Assembly (NCBI GenBank): GCA_023429135.1
Contig: JAEYWD010000001.1
Span: 41,532 to 105,531, forward strand
Direction of reading: 5' to 3'
Length of the DNA stretch: 64,000 bases
DNA from: Bacteroidota bacterium
GTDB taxonomy: Bacteria > Bacteroidota > Bacteroidia > Bacteroidales > JAAUTT01
The notes under the pieces are model-generated. The model had not been told where the DNA came from and ran no database searches. It saw only the letters and a list, made by a program, of their open reading frames with translations. Position 1 is the first letter of the stretch. Every line of letters begins with the position of its first letter. Of the stretch, positions 42,863 to 51,752 are shown in pieces. Made by a program: the position numbers and the translations under genes.

Positions 42863-43965
42863 AACTTATATCTGAACACTGGCTCATCGTCATTCACGGA
42901 AGCGATATATAGGCTGTTGCTTTTTTCATCCACACAGAAATAGCCCCAGTGGTCGAGTTTGAATTTGCGTATAGGGTTACCGTTCCAATCGAACTGTTCT
43001 ACAAAAATATAGAAGTCCTCCTTCTTAAACTGTTTCGTCACCTCGATGGGTGTGCGGCCGCTGTATAAAACATATACATAATCGGGCTGACATGACATAC
43101 CCCAGTAATGGGTCACATTATCCGGGCCTAATTGCGCCAGTACTTCTTTCTTTTGAACTTCTTCACTCTGAAAGTTTAAAATACGGATTTTTGTACCGGT
43201 GGTATCCATAAAAACAAGCCGTTTGAAGTACTTATAGGCATAAACCAACCGACCTTTGGCTTTATTAGCCCCAAAATCGCCGATGTAATTGGCCCAGTTC
43301 CGGTGTTTAGTGGAGAATGAGAGGTTATAAACTTCCCTTGTTACAAGTGAATCATTAAGAGTCTGTGCCCTGAAGATTGATTTCCCGTTTGTGCTATTTC
43401 CAACATAAAAGAAATCTTTATCACCAAAGCTGTACAATTGTTTTTCGTCAAACATTGCTTCTGGTTTTTCAAACCGGATTTCCGCCGGAGTGAGATTTAA
43501 CTGCCGATCCACTTTATAGAGCTTCGAATTAGTCATTTCGTAAATAAAGCACAGGGTGTTTTTGTCTTCCGACTGTACAAGGTGAGAATACTGAAATTCG
43601 TCAGGTCCACGTCCGGTTTTCCCAAATGTCTTTAACAGTTTGAAATCGGGAAGCCTGAATACGCTGAACTGATTTTCGCCGAAGATACTTTTCATGATCA
43701 AAACAGAATCTTTCACGAGCATTTCTGTTTCTCTAACTTTAAAAATCTGGTTGGTGATGATCTGTTCGCCGGCTAACTCTATCACTTTTCCCAATGAATC
43801 TTCTGTAAGATTAACTTCTCCCGTTTGAAGCTCAGGAAGAGAGGTTAGCACAAAAGAATCAGATGGGGCAGCACTCTCAGGATTTTGTGATTTATTTTCG
43901 GATGTGCTACGGCATGAAGCGAGCATGAAGCATGTGATCAGAACTAAAAGCAAAAGTTTTTTCAT
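42856..43965 (-). CDS. 6-bladed beta-propeller lipoprotein (BF3164-like)
   Basis: A 369-residue lipoprotein with signal MKKLLLLVLITCFMLASC (Cys18). It belongs to the same broad family as the other five propeller proteins here but is the most divergent: the signature appears as FGKTGRGPDEF instead of IGKNGKGPGEY. The fold is inferred to be a six-bladed beta-propeller held at the membrane surface. The BF3164-type form ends DWNGNPIRKFKLDHWGYF and FCVDEKSNSLYIAS, with a last blade closing the ring. It lies 11 bases after the RND permease gene on the same strand and is probably the last gene of that transcription unit. The ligand is unknown. Confidence 0.8.
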   Translation of the reverse strand: MKKLLLLVLITCFMLASCRSTSENKSQNPESAAPSDSFVLTSLPELQTGEVNLTEDSLGKVIELAGEQIITNQIFKVRETEMLVKDSVLIMKSIFGENQFSVFRLPDFKLLKTFGKTGRGPDEFQYSHLVQSEDKNTLCFIYEMTNSKLYKVDRQLNLTPAEIRFEKPEAMFDEKQLYSFGDKDFFYVGNSTNGKSIFRAQTLNDSLVTREVYNLSFSTKHRNWANYIGDFGANKAKGRLVYAYKYFKRLVFMDTTGTKIRILNFQSEEVQKKEVLAQLGPDNVTHYWGMSCQPDYVYVLYSGRTPIEVTKQFKKEDFYIFVEQFDWNGNPIRKFKLDHWGYFCVDEKSNSLYIASVNDDEPVFRYKLK

Positions 43966-43976
43966 GATGTTAGATG

Positions 43977-46900
43977 TTAGTGATGTTTATGCGATAGTTG
44001 AATTAGCACAGGCAAAATAAAAATGATTCCCAGCAGCGAAAAAACAATACCTCCTATTGTTCCTGCTGCCAGCGAAAACCAGAATGCTTCGTTCTGACCG
44101 CCGATGATAAAGGGAACAAGGCCCAAACTGGTGGAAACCGTTGTAAGCAGAATGGGAACAATTTTCTGCTGATAGGCTTTCATATAAAGCTTTATCGAAG
44201 GTATTTTCCGGGAAGCAAACTGGCGTTTGAGGTTGTTATAATCGTTGAGAATGTATAAGGCCGAATTTACCGAGATACCGCTTAACAGGATAAAGGCAGC
44301 AAAACCTCCCTGATCGAAGTTGATATCGAACAGGTAAAAAGTAAGGAAAAGGCCGATGTACGAAACAGGGATCATAAAAATAACAGCAAAAGGCTGGCGA
44401 AGCGATTCGAGCAAAATGGAACAAATGAAAAAGATAGAAACGATTATTAATAAGAGTAGCCAGTACTGTTTTTGGGAATCGCGCCAGAACCACATTCCTT
44501 CGTTACTCTTAATAGTATAGCCCATAGGCATTTGAGGCGAAATTTCTTTAATTACTTTGTCGCGGTTTTTTCCTCCGAGCTTGCCGCTTCCCACATAATC
44601 GTAAGCCAGAATTAACTGGTATTGTTGATTCAGGCGACAAATATCCAACGAGCTTTTTACAGGAATAATGCTGGCCGTTTCTGCAATACGGTTGGTGTTA
44701 CCTTGATTCTTCAGTGGATACTGCGAAAGGTTCCACATATCGAGGGTTTGCGACTCCCCGGAGTATAGACGTATGTTTTCATAATTATTGCGAATAAATG
44801 CCTGCGCAAATGTTTGCTCAACCGCTGAGAGGTTTCGTGCCGAATTGAATAAATCGACGGAAGCCATTTTGTTACGCGCCATGTTTTGCTGGTTCATTCT
44901 GAAAGCATAATAAAATGCATGACTCTTTTCCCACGAATCTTCAGCCAGAAAATTCACCGATTGGATACGAGGATTCTCCATCAGTTTTTCCTTGACTTTT
45001 CCGCCCCAATGAAACAGTTCGTCGTAATTGTACCCGTAAAGCATAATGCGGTAGAACCCGTTATTTTCGTAGGCAGCATTGCTAAAACCCTGCCCAACGC
45101 CATATACATTCCAGTCGGGACCGCTAAAATCGACAGCCTTGCCAATCAATTTATTTTTCAGCTCATAAGGAAAGCCCGAATATTCGTATTCTTTTTTGAA
45201 ATATATTCTAAGCGCACCTTTGGGGCCATCCCAGATGGTTGTCTGAAACTGCCGTATTTCTTTAAACTGCAGCAGGTAGCGTTCCATTTCAATCATCATA
45301 TCGTTTAACTGACCAACAGTTGAACCATAAGGCATTTGAGCATAAACTCCCAAAACTGTTTCGTCGAAATTGCGGTAATACGAGTTCTCGAAAACATTCT
45401 GGCTGAACAAACGCAATGCCCCTCCCAGGGCTTTATCGGTAACCGGCTTTATTTTCTGCGTATAAATCTCACTTCCTAAGGCTTTGTTATAGAAGTTGTG
45501 GTACCATTTTGTTCCTTCGAGTTTTGCAGGCAACATAAAAACAGGTAATCCGAATAGGAGAATAACGACTATAACCGGTATTGCTTTTCTCTTTCGCAGT
45601 ATTAAGATAACATTGCTGTAGATGCGACCAAATATAACAACACCGCGCTTCATCCGCGAAAAAACAATTTGCTTATTTGCTGGCTCTATCATCCCGAGCT
45701 TATCCATCATGGCCGGAATAAAAAACAAAGTCACCAGCAAGGAAACTGAAAGGTTGATGATTACGATAAATGCAAAATCGGTAAGGCTTAATTTTACTTC
45801 GTCGGGTAAAAAGAAAACGGCCATCAAAGCCGACACGGTCGACAAGGTTGCCGCCAGCAGTGCAAGAAATACCTTTTTGTTATGCTTGTGCCTAATATGG
45901 TCAATCATCAGAATAGCATTATCGAGAATCATTCCCAATGAAACCGTGATGCCTGTGAGGGAATAAAGATGCATTTCCATTTTCAGGGCAAAGCATAAAA
46001 TGGAAGTGATACTTAAACTGGCGATCAGGGTAAGCACAATCAGGAGCAGGAACTTCCATTGCCGGCTAACTGCAATAATCAGCACCATCAGTATTATCAA
46101 TGTAAGAAATGCACGTGTGGAAATCTTCCGGATTTCGGCGCGGATATACTCAGTGCTGTCGTAACTCATCAGGAGCTTGTAACCGCTGGGTAGTTGCGCT
46201 TTTAAAACTGAAATTTTCTTTTTTATTTTATTGCTTACGTCCAGGTGGTTTGCATCAACGTTGGCAGTAATCCGCAGGTTGATAGTGTTAAGACCGTTAA
46301 TACGATAAAACATTTCGGGCTCCCGTTCAACATATTTGATGGTTACCAGTTGGGAGAGAAATAAAATTCGCCCGTCGCGGGCAGTCACAGGAATGTTGCC
46401 CAAACTCCTTTCATTTAGAAGATCGTTCCGTAGGTTCAGGTAAACCATCATCGTGTCGCCACGGGTTGAAAGTTCGAGACTGTTTCCGATGAAAGTACGG
46501 TGGATGTAATTCTTCACTGCAGTAGCCAGTATTTCGGAAGTCAGACCAAGCGCCTCCATCCTGTCGGCTCTGTATTCCAGGTGCCATTCCATAGGCGTGG
46601 CGCCCGAAACCTCAACTTTGTAGATCCCGTTTACCGATGCCAGAACAGGTTTGATATTGTCTTCGGCATATTTCTGAATAAGGTACGGACTGGCCGAGGC
46701 ATTGAGGGTATAACTCAGCAATGGCTTGATTTCTGAGTTTTTAGGACGGTTTACCGCAATCGATGGATAACTCACCTGGTTGGGCAATTTATGATAAAGC
46801 TGTCTGACAATAGAAGACACCTCGAAACGCGCTGCATCGAAATTAACAGTCTTATCGAACGAAATCCTGATTGTTCCACGTCCATTGGAAGAGGTGGATG

Positions 46901-47123
46901 TAATTTCCTCCACACCTTTCATACGATTAAACCCCGATTCGAGTACCGAGGTAACATCCTGTTCCACCACTCGTCCCGGCATATTGGGCAAGCTATAGCT
47001 TACAGTTACCGATGGCAAAGAAACCGATGGTTCCAATTGAAAGGGTAACCGGAACACCAGCAACGATCCCGTCAAAATCAGAATCACAAAAAGGACTAAA
47101 ATGGTATAGGAGGAAAGTTTCAT
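43977..47123 (-). CDS. RND-family efflux permease
   Basis: A 1048-residue inner-membrane transporter of the resistance-nodulation-division class. An N-terminal helix is followed by a long periplasmic pore domain, a bundle of helices (about 335-520), a second periplasmic loop and a last bundle (about 860-1040). In the fourth helix (TGITVSLGMILDNAILMIDHI) the first Asp of the proton relay is kept and the second is Asn. The sequence is clearly different from the neighbouring permease, so the two are not a recent duplication. It should work with the adaptor at 53420-54520 and with a TolC-type outer-membrane protein that is not in this window. Confidence 0.88.
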   Translation of the reverse strand: MKLSSYTILVLFVILILTGSLLVFRLPFQLEPSVSLPSVTVSYSLPNMPGRVVEQDVTSVLESGFNRMKGVEEITSTSSNGRGTIRISFDKTVNFDAARFEVSSIVRQLYHKLPNQVSYPSIAVNRPKNSEIKPLLSYTLNASASPYLIQKYAEDNIKPVLASVNGIYKVEVSGATPMEWHLEYRADRMEALGLTSEILATAVKNYIHRTFIGNSLELSTRGDTMMVYLNLRNDLLNERSLGNIPVTARDGRILFLSQLVTIKYVEREPEMFYRINGLNTINLRITANVDANHLDVSNKIKKKISVLKAQLPSGYKLLMSYDSTEYIRAEIRKISTRAFLTLIILMVLIIAVSRQWKFLLLIVLTLIASLSITSILCFALKMEMHLYSLTGITVSLGMILDNAILMIDHIRHKHNKKVFLALLAATLSTVSALMAVFFLPDEVKLSLTDFAFIVIINLSVSLLVTLFFIPAMMDKLGMIEPANKQIVFSRMKRGVVIFGRIYSNVILILRKRKAIPVIVVILLFGLPVFMLPAKLEGTKWYHNFYNKALGSEIYTQKIKPVTDKALGGALRLFSQNVFENSYYRNFDETVLGVYAQMPYGSTVGQLNDMMIEMERYLLQFKEIRQFQTTIWDGPKGALRIYFKKEYEYSGFPYELKNKLIGKAVDFSGPDWNVYGVGQGFSNAAYENNGFYRIMLYGYNYDELFHWGGKVKEKLMENPRIQSVNFLAEDSWEKSHAFYYAFRMNQQNMARNKMASVDLFNSARNLSAVEQTFAQAFIRNNYENIRLYSGESQTLDMWNLSQYPLKNQGNTNRIAETASIIPVKSSLDICRLNQQYQLILAYDYVGSGKLGGKNRDKVIKEISPQMPMGYTIKSNEGMWFWRDSQKQYWLLLLIIVSIFFICSILLESLRQPFAVIFMIPVSYIGLFLTFYLFDINFDQGGFAAFILLSGISVNSALYILNDYNNLKRQFASRKIPSIKLYMKAYQQKIVPILLTTVSTSLGLVPFIIGGQNEAFWFSLAAGTIGGIVFSLLGIIFILPVLIQLSHKHH

Positions 47124-47135
47124 TTAAATCAGATT

Positions 47136-47307
47136 CATGTCATTTGTAGTCATTGATTGTCATTTATTTTATGTCATTGATGATCATTGAAAATACTGTC
47201 TTTGGTGGTCATTTAATTTCATATCATTGATGGTCAGTAATTATAAATGACCAAATGACAATCATTGACCTAATGACTACTAATGCCCCAATGACTTCTA
47301 TTGACCT
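47136..47307. repeat. Long imperfect inverted repeat of GTCATT/AATGAC units
   Basis: The left part (47136-47236) has many GTCATT or ATCATT units, and the right part (47243-47307) has AATGAC or AATCATTGACC units. The left arm holds GTAGTCATT and TGATTGTCATTT, and both recur as complements in the right arm. The 16-mer GTCATTTGTAGTCATT (47139-47154) is shared, inverted, with the element near 55980. The whole lies between the two RND permease genes. Confidence 0.75.
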
Positions 47308-47310
47308 TAA

Positions 47311-47350
47311 TTCCTTCATTCCTTTCATTGTTTTCATTTCTTCATTTCCT
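47311..47350. repeat. TTCATT tract at the 3' end of the upstream RND permease gene
   Basis: Degenerate TTCATT units overlap the end of the gene at 47334. On the coding strand they encode the last residues EEMKK and supply the TGA stop. Confidence 0.7.
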
Positions 47351-50300
47351 CCTTCCTATATATTCCCCAATACACCAGCGGCACAAAAAACAAACTCACC
47401 AGAGTTCCCATGAGCATACCTCCAATTAAAGCCAGCGATAGAGGTTTTTGAAGTGAAGAACCCAAATCACTACCAAAAAAGAAAGGTATAACAGCGAATA
47501 TGGTAGTCATAGCCGTCATCAGAATAGAACCCAGCCGAAGTTTTCCGCCTTTTTTTATGGCTTCCATCAATGGGAAACCCGTCTTTCGCAACTGATTTAT
47601 GGTGTCTACTTTTAGAATCGAGTCGTTGATAATAACTCCTGTCATTATGATGATTCCAATACCCGACATAATATTGAGTGAATGGCCGAACAACCAAAGA
47701 ATAAATAGTGCCCCGGTAATGTCAGCAGGTAACTCAAGTAACACAATTAATGGCTGAAGCAACGACTCAAACTGCGCCGCCAGAATAAAATACAGCAACA
47801 ACAACGAAATAACAAGTACAATGCTGAGCTCTGCAATCAGTTTGCGGCTTTTCATCAACGATCCCGAAAACTGTACATCGGGGTATTGCTTCTTGCTTAC
47901 CAACTTTTTTATTTTCGATTTATAAATCTCAGCCTGAGCTTCATCTACATTATAATGAAGCGGAATATATTCACCCTGCTGACCGGCAGTTATCACCTTG
48001 ATATCCCTGTCGCGCTGAACTTTTATTAACGCCGTTGCCGGAATCATTTCTTCAGATTTATTAGGGACTTTTAAGGTATTCAGCACTTCTCCTGCCATGC
48101 GGGGTTCATCGCCGAGTACCACCGGTAAAAACTGCTGGTACGACCGTAAAGTTGTGAAGTTATTTTCACTGAAAGCAGTGTTAAGCGTTTTTAAGAGCGT
48201 TGAATATTCCACACCATAAAGCAAGAGCTTTTGATGATCTACCCTCACTGAAATATTCTGTTTCAAAGGGATTTGGTTGGGAATCGGCGCCTTCACAAGG
48301 GCATCGGCCTGACTTGCGAAAGAAATCACACTGTCGGGGTTAAATTGCGATGCGTCCGAAACACTTACCTTTGCAAGCAATGGAGGCTCTTTGTCAGCAA
48401 AAATGCGTTCAAAAATATTCTCAGGTGGTTTGAAGCTCACTCCGGCCATAGGATATAACTTCGAAATAATCAGGCGCAGACTGTCCTTCATGGCGACCAG
48501 CCGACCGGCATCCTTCACTTTCAGATACAATTCCGCTTCAAAATAATCCTGCTCCTTGTCCCTGTTCAGCAGAAACTGCTGCTCACCAAGCATACTGTTG
48601 CTCACATCGAGAAATGGTTGCAGCTTCTGAATAAGATCGGTACTTCGGCGCATATTTTCGTTAATATGGATATTCTCGTTCCATTCGATACTTGCCAGGG
48701 TTTCGGTTTGCTTGTACCGCGGCATAGCTTCTTTGGGAATGATCCTGAAAAACAAAATGCTCAACAATACAAGACCCACAAACATAATTATGGTAATAGC
48801 TTTATTCCTGAAAACCCAGTCGAGCCCCCGTTCATAAAGATGTTCGGCCCTGCCTGCTATGTTTATTCTCCGGAGGCGCTCAGCAACCTGAAAGTTAAAT
48901 CTTGTGGGCTTTTTGACTTCAGCGACCTTTTCGTCCTTCCTGTAAAACAAGGAGAACAATACCGGCAGAATGGAGATAGCTACGATAAACGATGCCAGGT
49001 TACCCAGAGAAACACTCACTGCTTCGTCGTAAAACAAGGCACCAGCCATACCGCTGATAAAAATAAGAGGCAGAAAAACTGCACTCGTACTCAGCGTAGA
49101 ACTTAGCATTGGCCGTATCACTTCGCTGGTGCCACGGATGCAGGCTTCTTTCAGCGATAACCCTTCGCTCCGGTAGTAAAGAATATTTTCGATCACAATA
49201 ATGGAGCAGTCGATAATCATCCCGATTCCCAATGCCAATCCTGCAAGAGAAATGATATTGATCGACAGATTCATTACATGGAAAAACATAAAACTAATAA
49301 TGAGCGATAGCGGAATGGTTATGCCAATGAGCACCGGAGCCCTGAAATCGTTCAGAAAAAGAAACAGGATGAGAAACGCCATAAGCGCGCCCATGAAGAG
49401 ATCCTGCTGCAGGTTCGACATGGAAAAATCAAGCAGCTCGCTTTGATCGCGAACGGCTTCGAACTGCAAATCGGGATAATCCTTTTCAAAACTATCCAAA
49501 AGCTTGGATAGTGAAGCTTTGAGTTCGGCCATGCGCGAATCGGCCTGTTGAATGATGGCCATGGAAATTCCCGGTTGATTGTTCGATAAGAAATACCCAC
49601 GCGACTTTTGTGGCTGAACCTTCACAGAAGCAATTTCCTTCAACTGAATGAGGCGGCCGGGAACCTGGATGTAAATATTTTCGATATCGGCAGCCGACCG
49701 AAGTTGCGACTCAAACTGGATCTGATACTGATAATACCCGTCGTGAACGAGAATGCTAACCGGATTGATATTGTTCCGTACAATGGCCTGCTCTACCATA
49801 TCGAGCGAAATACTAAGGCTCTCAATCTTTTTGCGGTCGGGAACAACAAGCACCTCCATGTTAACTGTCCCGCTTATATCAACCATCGCAACCTCGGGCA
49901 GTTGTTCAATACGCCGGCGGATTACCTGTTCACAAAAACGGCTCATCTCCAGGAAGCGGGTATCTGTAACGTCCGTAGTTTTATTTACAGGCTGTGATGG
50001 ATTTTGTTTAAGCGTAACGTTCAGATAGAAAACAGGCAAATCGGTGGCCGAAGCTTTCATCACCCTGGGGCGATCCATATCCCTGGGCAGATAATTCATA
50101 GCTCCGTCAATCTTTTCGTTTACTTCGATAAAGGCATAATCGATGGAAGTGCCGTAATCAAACAACAGACGTATGGTTACATTGCCATCGCGGGTCTCGG
50201 AAACGATATCGCGCAAATGCGCAACCTGCATCAACTGCGCCCTCAGATTTTTAGTTACCGAATTCTCAAGTTCACGCGCCGAGCTATTTGTGTAGCTTGC

Positions 50301-50438
50301 CTGAACTGTAATTTCAGGAATGTCAATAGCGGGCATCAGCGATATTGGCAACTGACGGTATGCAACCAAACCCAGCATGAATACAGCGATGAAGGTCATG
50401 CAAACGGCGATGGGACGGTTAATTAAAAAATGGATCAT
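47334..50438 (-). CDS. RND-family efflux permease (AcrB/MexB-like)
   Basis: A 1034-residue RND permease. It begins MIHFLINRPIAVCMTFIAVF and has the pore motif LPISLMPAIDIPEITVQASY near residue 30. Two periplasmic domains alternate with helix bundles (about 335-560 and 855-1030). In the fourth helix (GLALGIGMIIDCSIIVIENI) the first proton-relay Asp is present but the second is Cys. The C-terminus ends inside a repeat tract. Gene order (adaptor, four-helix protein, two propellers, this permease, second permease, propeller) suggests that it pumps an unknown substrate outward together with the neighbouring proteins. Confidence 0.9.
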   Translation of the reverse strand: MIHFLINRPIAVCMTFIAVFMLGLVAYRQLPISLMPAIDIPEITVQASYTNSSARELENSVTKNLRAQLMQVAHLRDIVSETRDGNVTIRLLFDYGTSIDYAFIEVNEKIDGAMNYLPRDMDRPRVMKASATDLPVFYLNVTLKQNPSQPVNKTTDVTDTRFLEMSRFCEQVIRRRIEQLPEVAMVDISGTVNMEVLVVPDRKKIESLSISLDMVEQAIVRNNINPVSILVHDGYYQYQIQFESQLRSAADIENIYIQVPGRLIQLKEIASVKVQPQKSRGYFLSNNQPGISMAIIQQADSRMAELKASLSKLLDSFEKDYPDLQFEAVRDQSELLDFSMSNLQQDLFMGALMAFLILFLFLNDFRAPVLIGITIPLSLIISFMFFHVMNLSINIISLAGLALGIGMIIDCSIIVIENILYYRSEGLSLKEACIRGTSEVIRPMLSSTLSTSAVFLPLIFISGMAGALFYDEAVSVSLGNLASFIVAISILPVLFSLFYRKDEKVAEVKKPTRFNFQVAERLRRINIAGRAEHLYERGLDWVFRNKAITIIMFVGLVLLSILFFRIIPKEAMPRYKQTETLASIEWNENIHINENMRRSTDLIQKLQPFLDVSNSMLGEQQFLLNRDKEQDYFEAELYLKVKDAGRLVAMKDSLRLIISKLYPMAGVSFKPPENIFERIFADKEPPLLAKVSVSDASQFNPDSVISFASQADALVKAPIPNQIPLKQNISVRVDHQKLLLYGVEYSTLLKTLNTAFSENNFTTLRSYQQFLPVVLGDEPRMAGEVLNTLKVPNKSEEMIPATALIKVQRDRDIKVITAGQQGEYIPLHYNVDEAQAEIYKSKIKKLVSKKQYPDVQFSGSLMKSRKLIAELSIVLVISLLLLYFILAAQFESLLQPLIVLLELPADITGALFILWLFGHSLNIMSGIGIIIMTGVIINDSILKVDTINQLRKTGFPLMEAIKKGGKLRLGSILMTAMTTIFAVIPFFFGSDLGSSLQKPLSLALIGGMLMGTLVSLFFVPLVYWGIYRKEEMKK

Positions 50439-50445
50439 TTTTTAT

Positions 50446-50500
50446 TAATGAAAGAATGAAGGAAATGAAAGAAATGAAATGAATGAAGACAATGAAAAAA
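50446..50500. repeat. AATGAA tract upstream of the RND permease gene
   Basis: On the coding (-) strand this reads as degenerate TTCATT units in the 5' region of the permease gene. It is thus inverted relative to the tract at that gene's 3' end (47311-47350), and the two could pair. Confidence 0.7.
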
Positions 50501-50538
50501 TGTAAGTAATATGTTTTTGGGTTTCATAAGTGTTGGGA

Positions 50539-51741
50539 TTAGGGTTTGGTAATAATGAGGATTGGGTTGTCTTCTTCTTTGATTCGGGAGGCTAATTGGG
50601 ATAACTCAGTGTTCGATTTTTTTTCACCGGAAGATGATTTTTCCAAAAAATCAGAAGCGTCTATGAAGTCGACCAGAATGCTATCCTTATAAACATACTT
50701 TGGCCAAAAATAAAGATTGTCAGCATTCTTAAATATATATCCTTTAAGTATATTAACTTGACTTGTTTGCTTTTCAAAAGAACAGTATATCATAGAATCC
50801 GTTAAGCCATATCTAAAAGTAATAAAAAGACATCCGGTGTTTTCGATAACGTTCGAAATCCAGATTTTGTGTTTTAATTCTTCAATAAGCTGTTTAGGAT
50901 TGCCTTTCGAATAATCAGGATCCAGTTCCATTTTCATTTTTCCCAGGTTGAAAATGGCATAAGGCTCCAATGAATCCCCTCTGACTGTAAATAAAGAATC
51001 GGAACCATAATCTTTGTATCGCAGGTTATGGTTGAACACATATAAAGAATACACAGGAAAAGTAATTCCCTGCTTACTTCTCCGTTTTTGGTGGTTTTTA
51101 AATTCCTTCAGAACTGTCCCATTATTGCTATAAATAACCAAATTATACTCTATTGGATCAGCCGACTTTGGGCCGTTGGGTATGCTCCCGGCAATTTTAT
51201 TACCATCAAAACACAGGATTGGCGTGATAGGATAATTAACCGGGAATGATCCACTATACTTTCCATTGAAATCAAATACATCCATTTCCGGGATGTAATC
51301 GCGGATGTAAATTTTGGACTTTTGTTCGTTAACACTAAAAGCCATCACATAAACATATTCGCCCGGACCCTTACCATTTTTACCAATCTGACGAATAAAT
51401 TTCCCTTTACGGTCAAACTGAAGTAATTTGTTAAAGTCACTAATAAAAATAAAGGAATCAGTAAAGCTAAGTTTATCAACTCTTTTGAGCAGACAACTTT
51501 TATTGGTCTCAAGAGGAATATATTCCAAGCTGTTAGCAATTAAGCTGACAGGTAATTCTTTTACCTTGTCAATATTCTTTTCAATATCGATGATATAAGG
51601 GAGAGTTACTTCTTTCACTTTTGATTTAGTTTCTTGTTGAGATGATGATTTGCAGCTGGTAAGGAGCAGGCAAAAGGGAATGAAAAAAAAGAAGGAATGA
51701 AAGGAAGGAAAAAATAAAATGAATGGGTTTCCAGTTTTCAT
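50539..51741 (-). CDS. 6-bladed beta-propeller lipoprotein
   Basis: A 400-residue lipoprotein. Its signal region is unusual: MKTGNPFILFFPSFHSFFFF, then the lipobox LLTSC with Cys30. The N-terminal hydrophobic part is encoded inside a low-complexity tract (51676-51725). After EVTLPYIIDIEKNIDKVKEL it shows the family signature RKGKFIRQIGKNGKGPGEYV near residue 130. It is closely related to the next gene (51753-52976), with long identical stretches near the N-terminus, so the two are tandem duplicates. The C-terminus IKEEDNPILIITKP is shared as well. It is probably anchored at the outer membrane or inner-membrane periplasmic face. The substrate or partner is unknown. Confidence 0.78.
   Translation of the reverse strand: MKTGNPFILFFPSFHSFFFFIPFCLLLTSCKSSSQQETKSKVKEVTLPYIIDIEKNIDKVKELPVSLIANSLEYIPLETNKSCLLKRVDKLSFTDSFIFISDFNKLLQFDRKGKFIRQIGKNGKGPGEYVYVMAFSVNEQKSKIYIRDYIPEMDVFDFNGKYSGSFPVNYPITPILCFDGNKIAGSIPNGPKSADPIEYNLVIYSNNGTVLKEFKNHQKRRSKQGITFPVYSLYVFNHNLRYKDYGSDSLFTVRGDSLEPYAIFNLGKMKMELDPDYSKGNPKQLIEELKHKIWISNVIENTGCLFITFRYGLTDSMIYCSFEKQTSQVNILKGYIFKNADNLYFWPKYVYKDSILVDFIDASDFLEKSSSGEKKSNTELSQLASRIKEEDNPILIITKP
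51676..51725. repeat. AATGAA tract within the signal-peptide coding region
   Basis: Read on the coding strand it is TTCATT/TTCCTTCC-rich and encodes the Phe-, Ser- and His-rich start of the lipoprotein at 50539-51741. Confidence 0.7.
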
Positions 51742-51752
51742 AAATTTACTTT

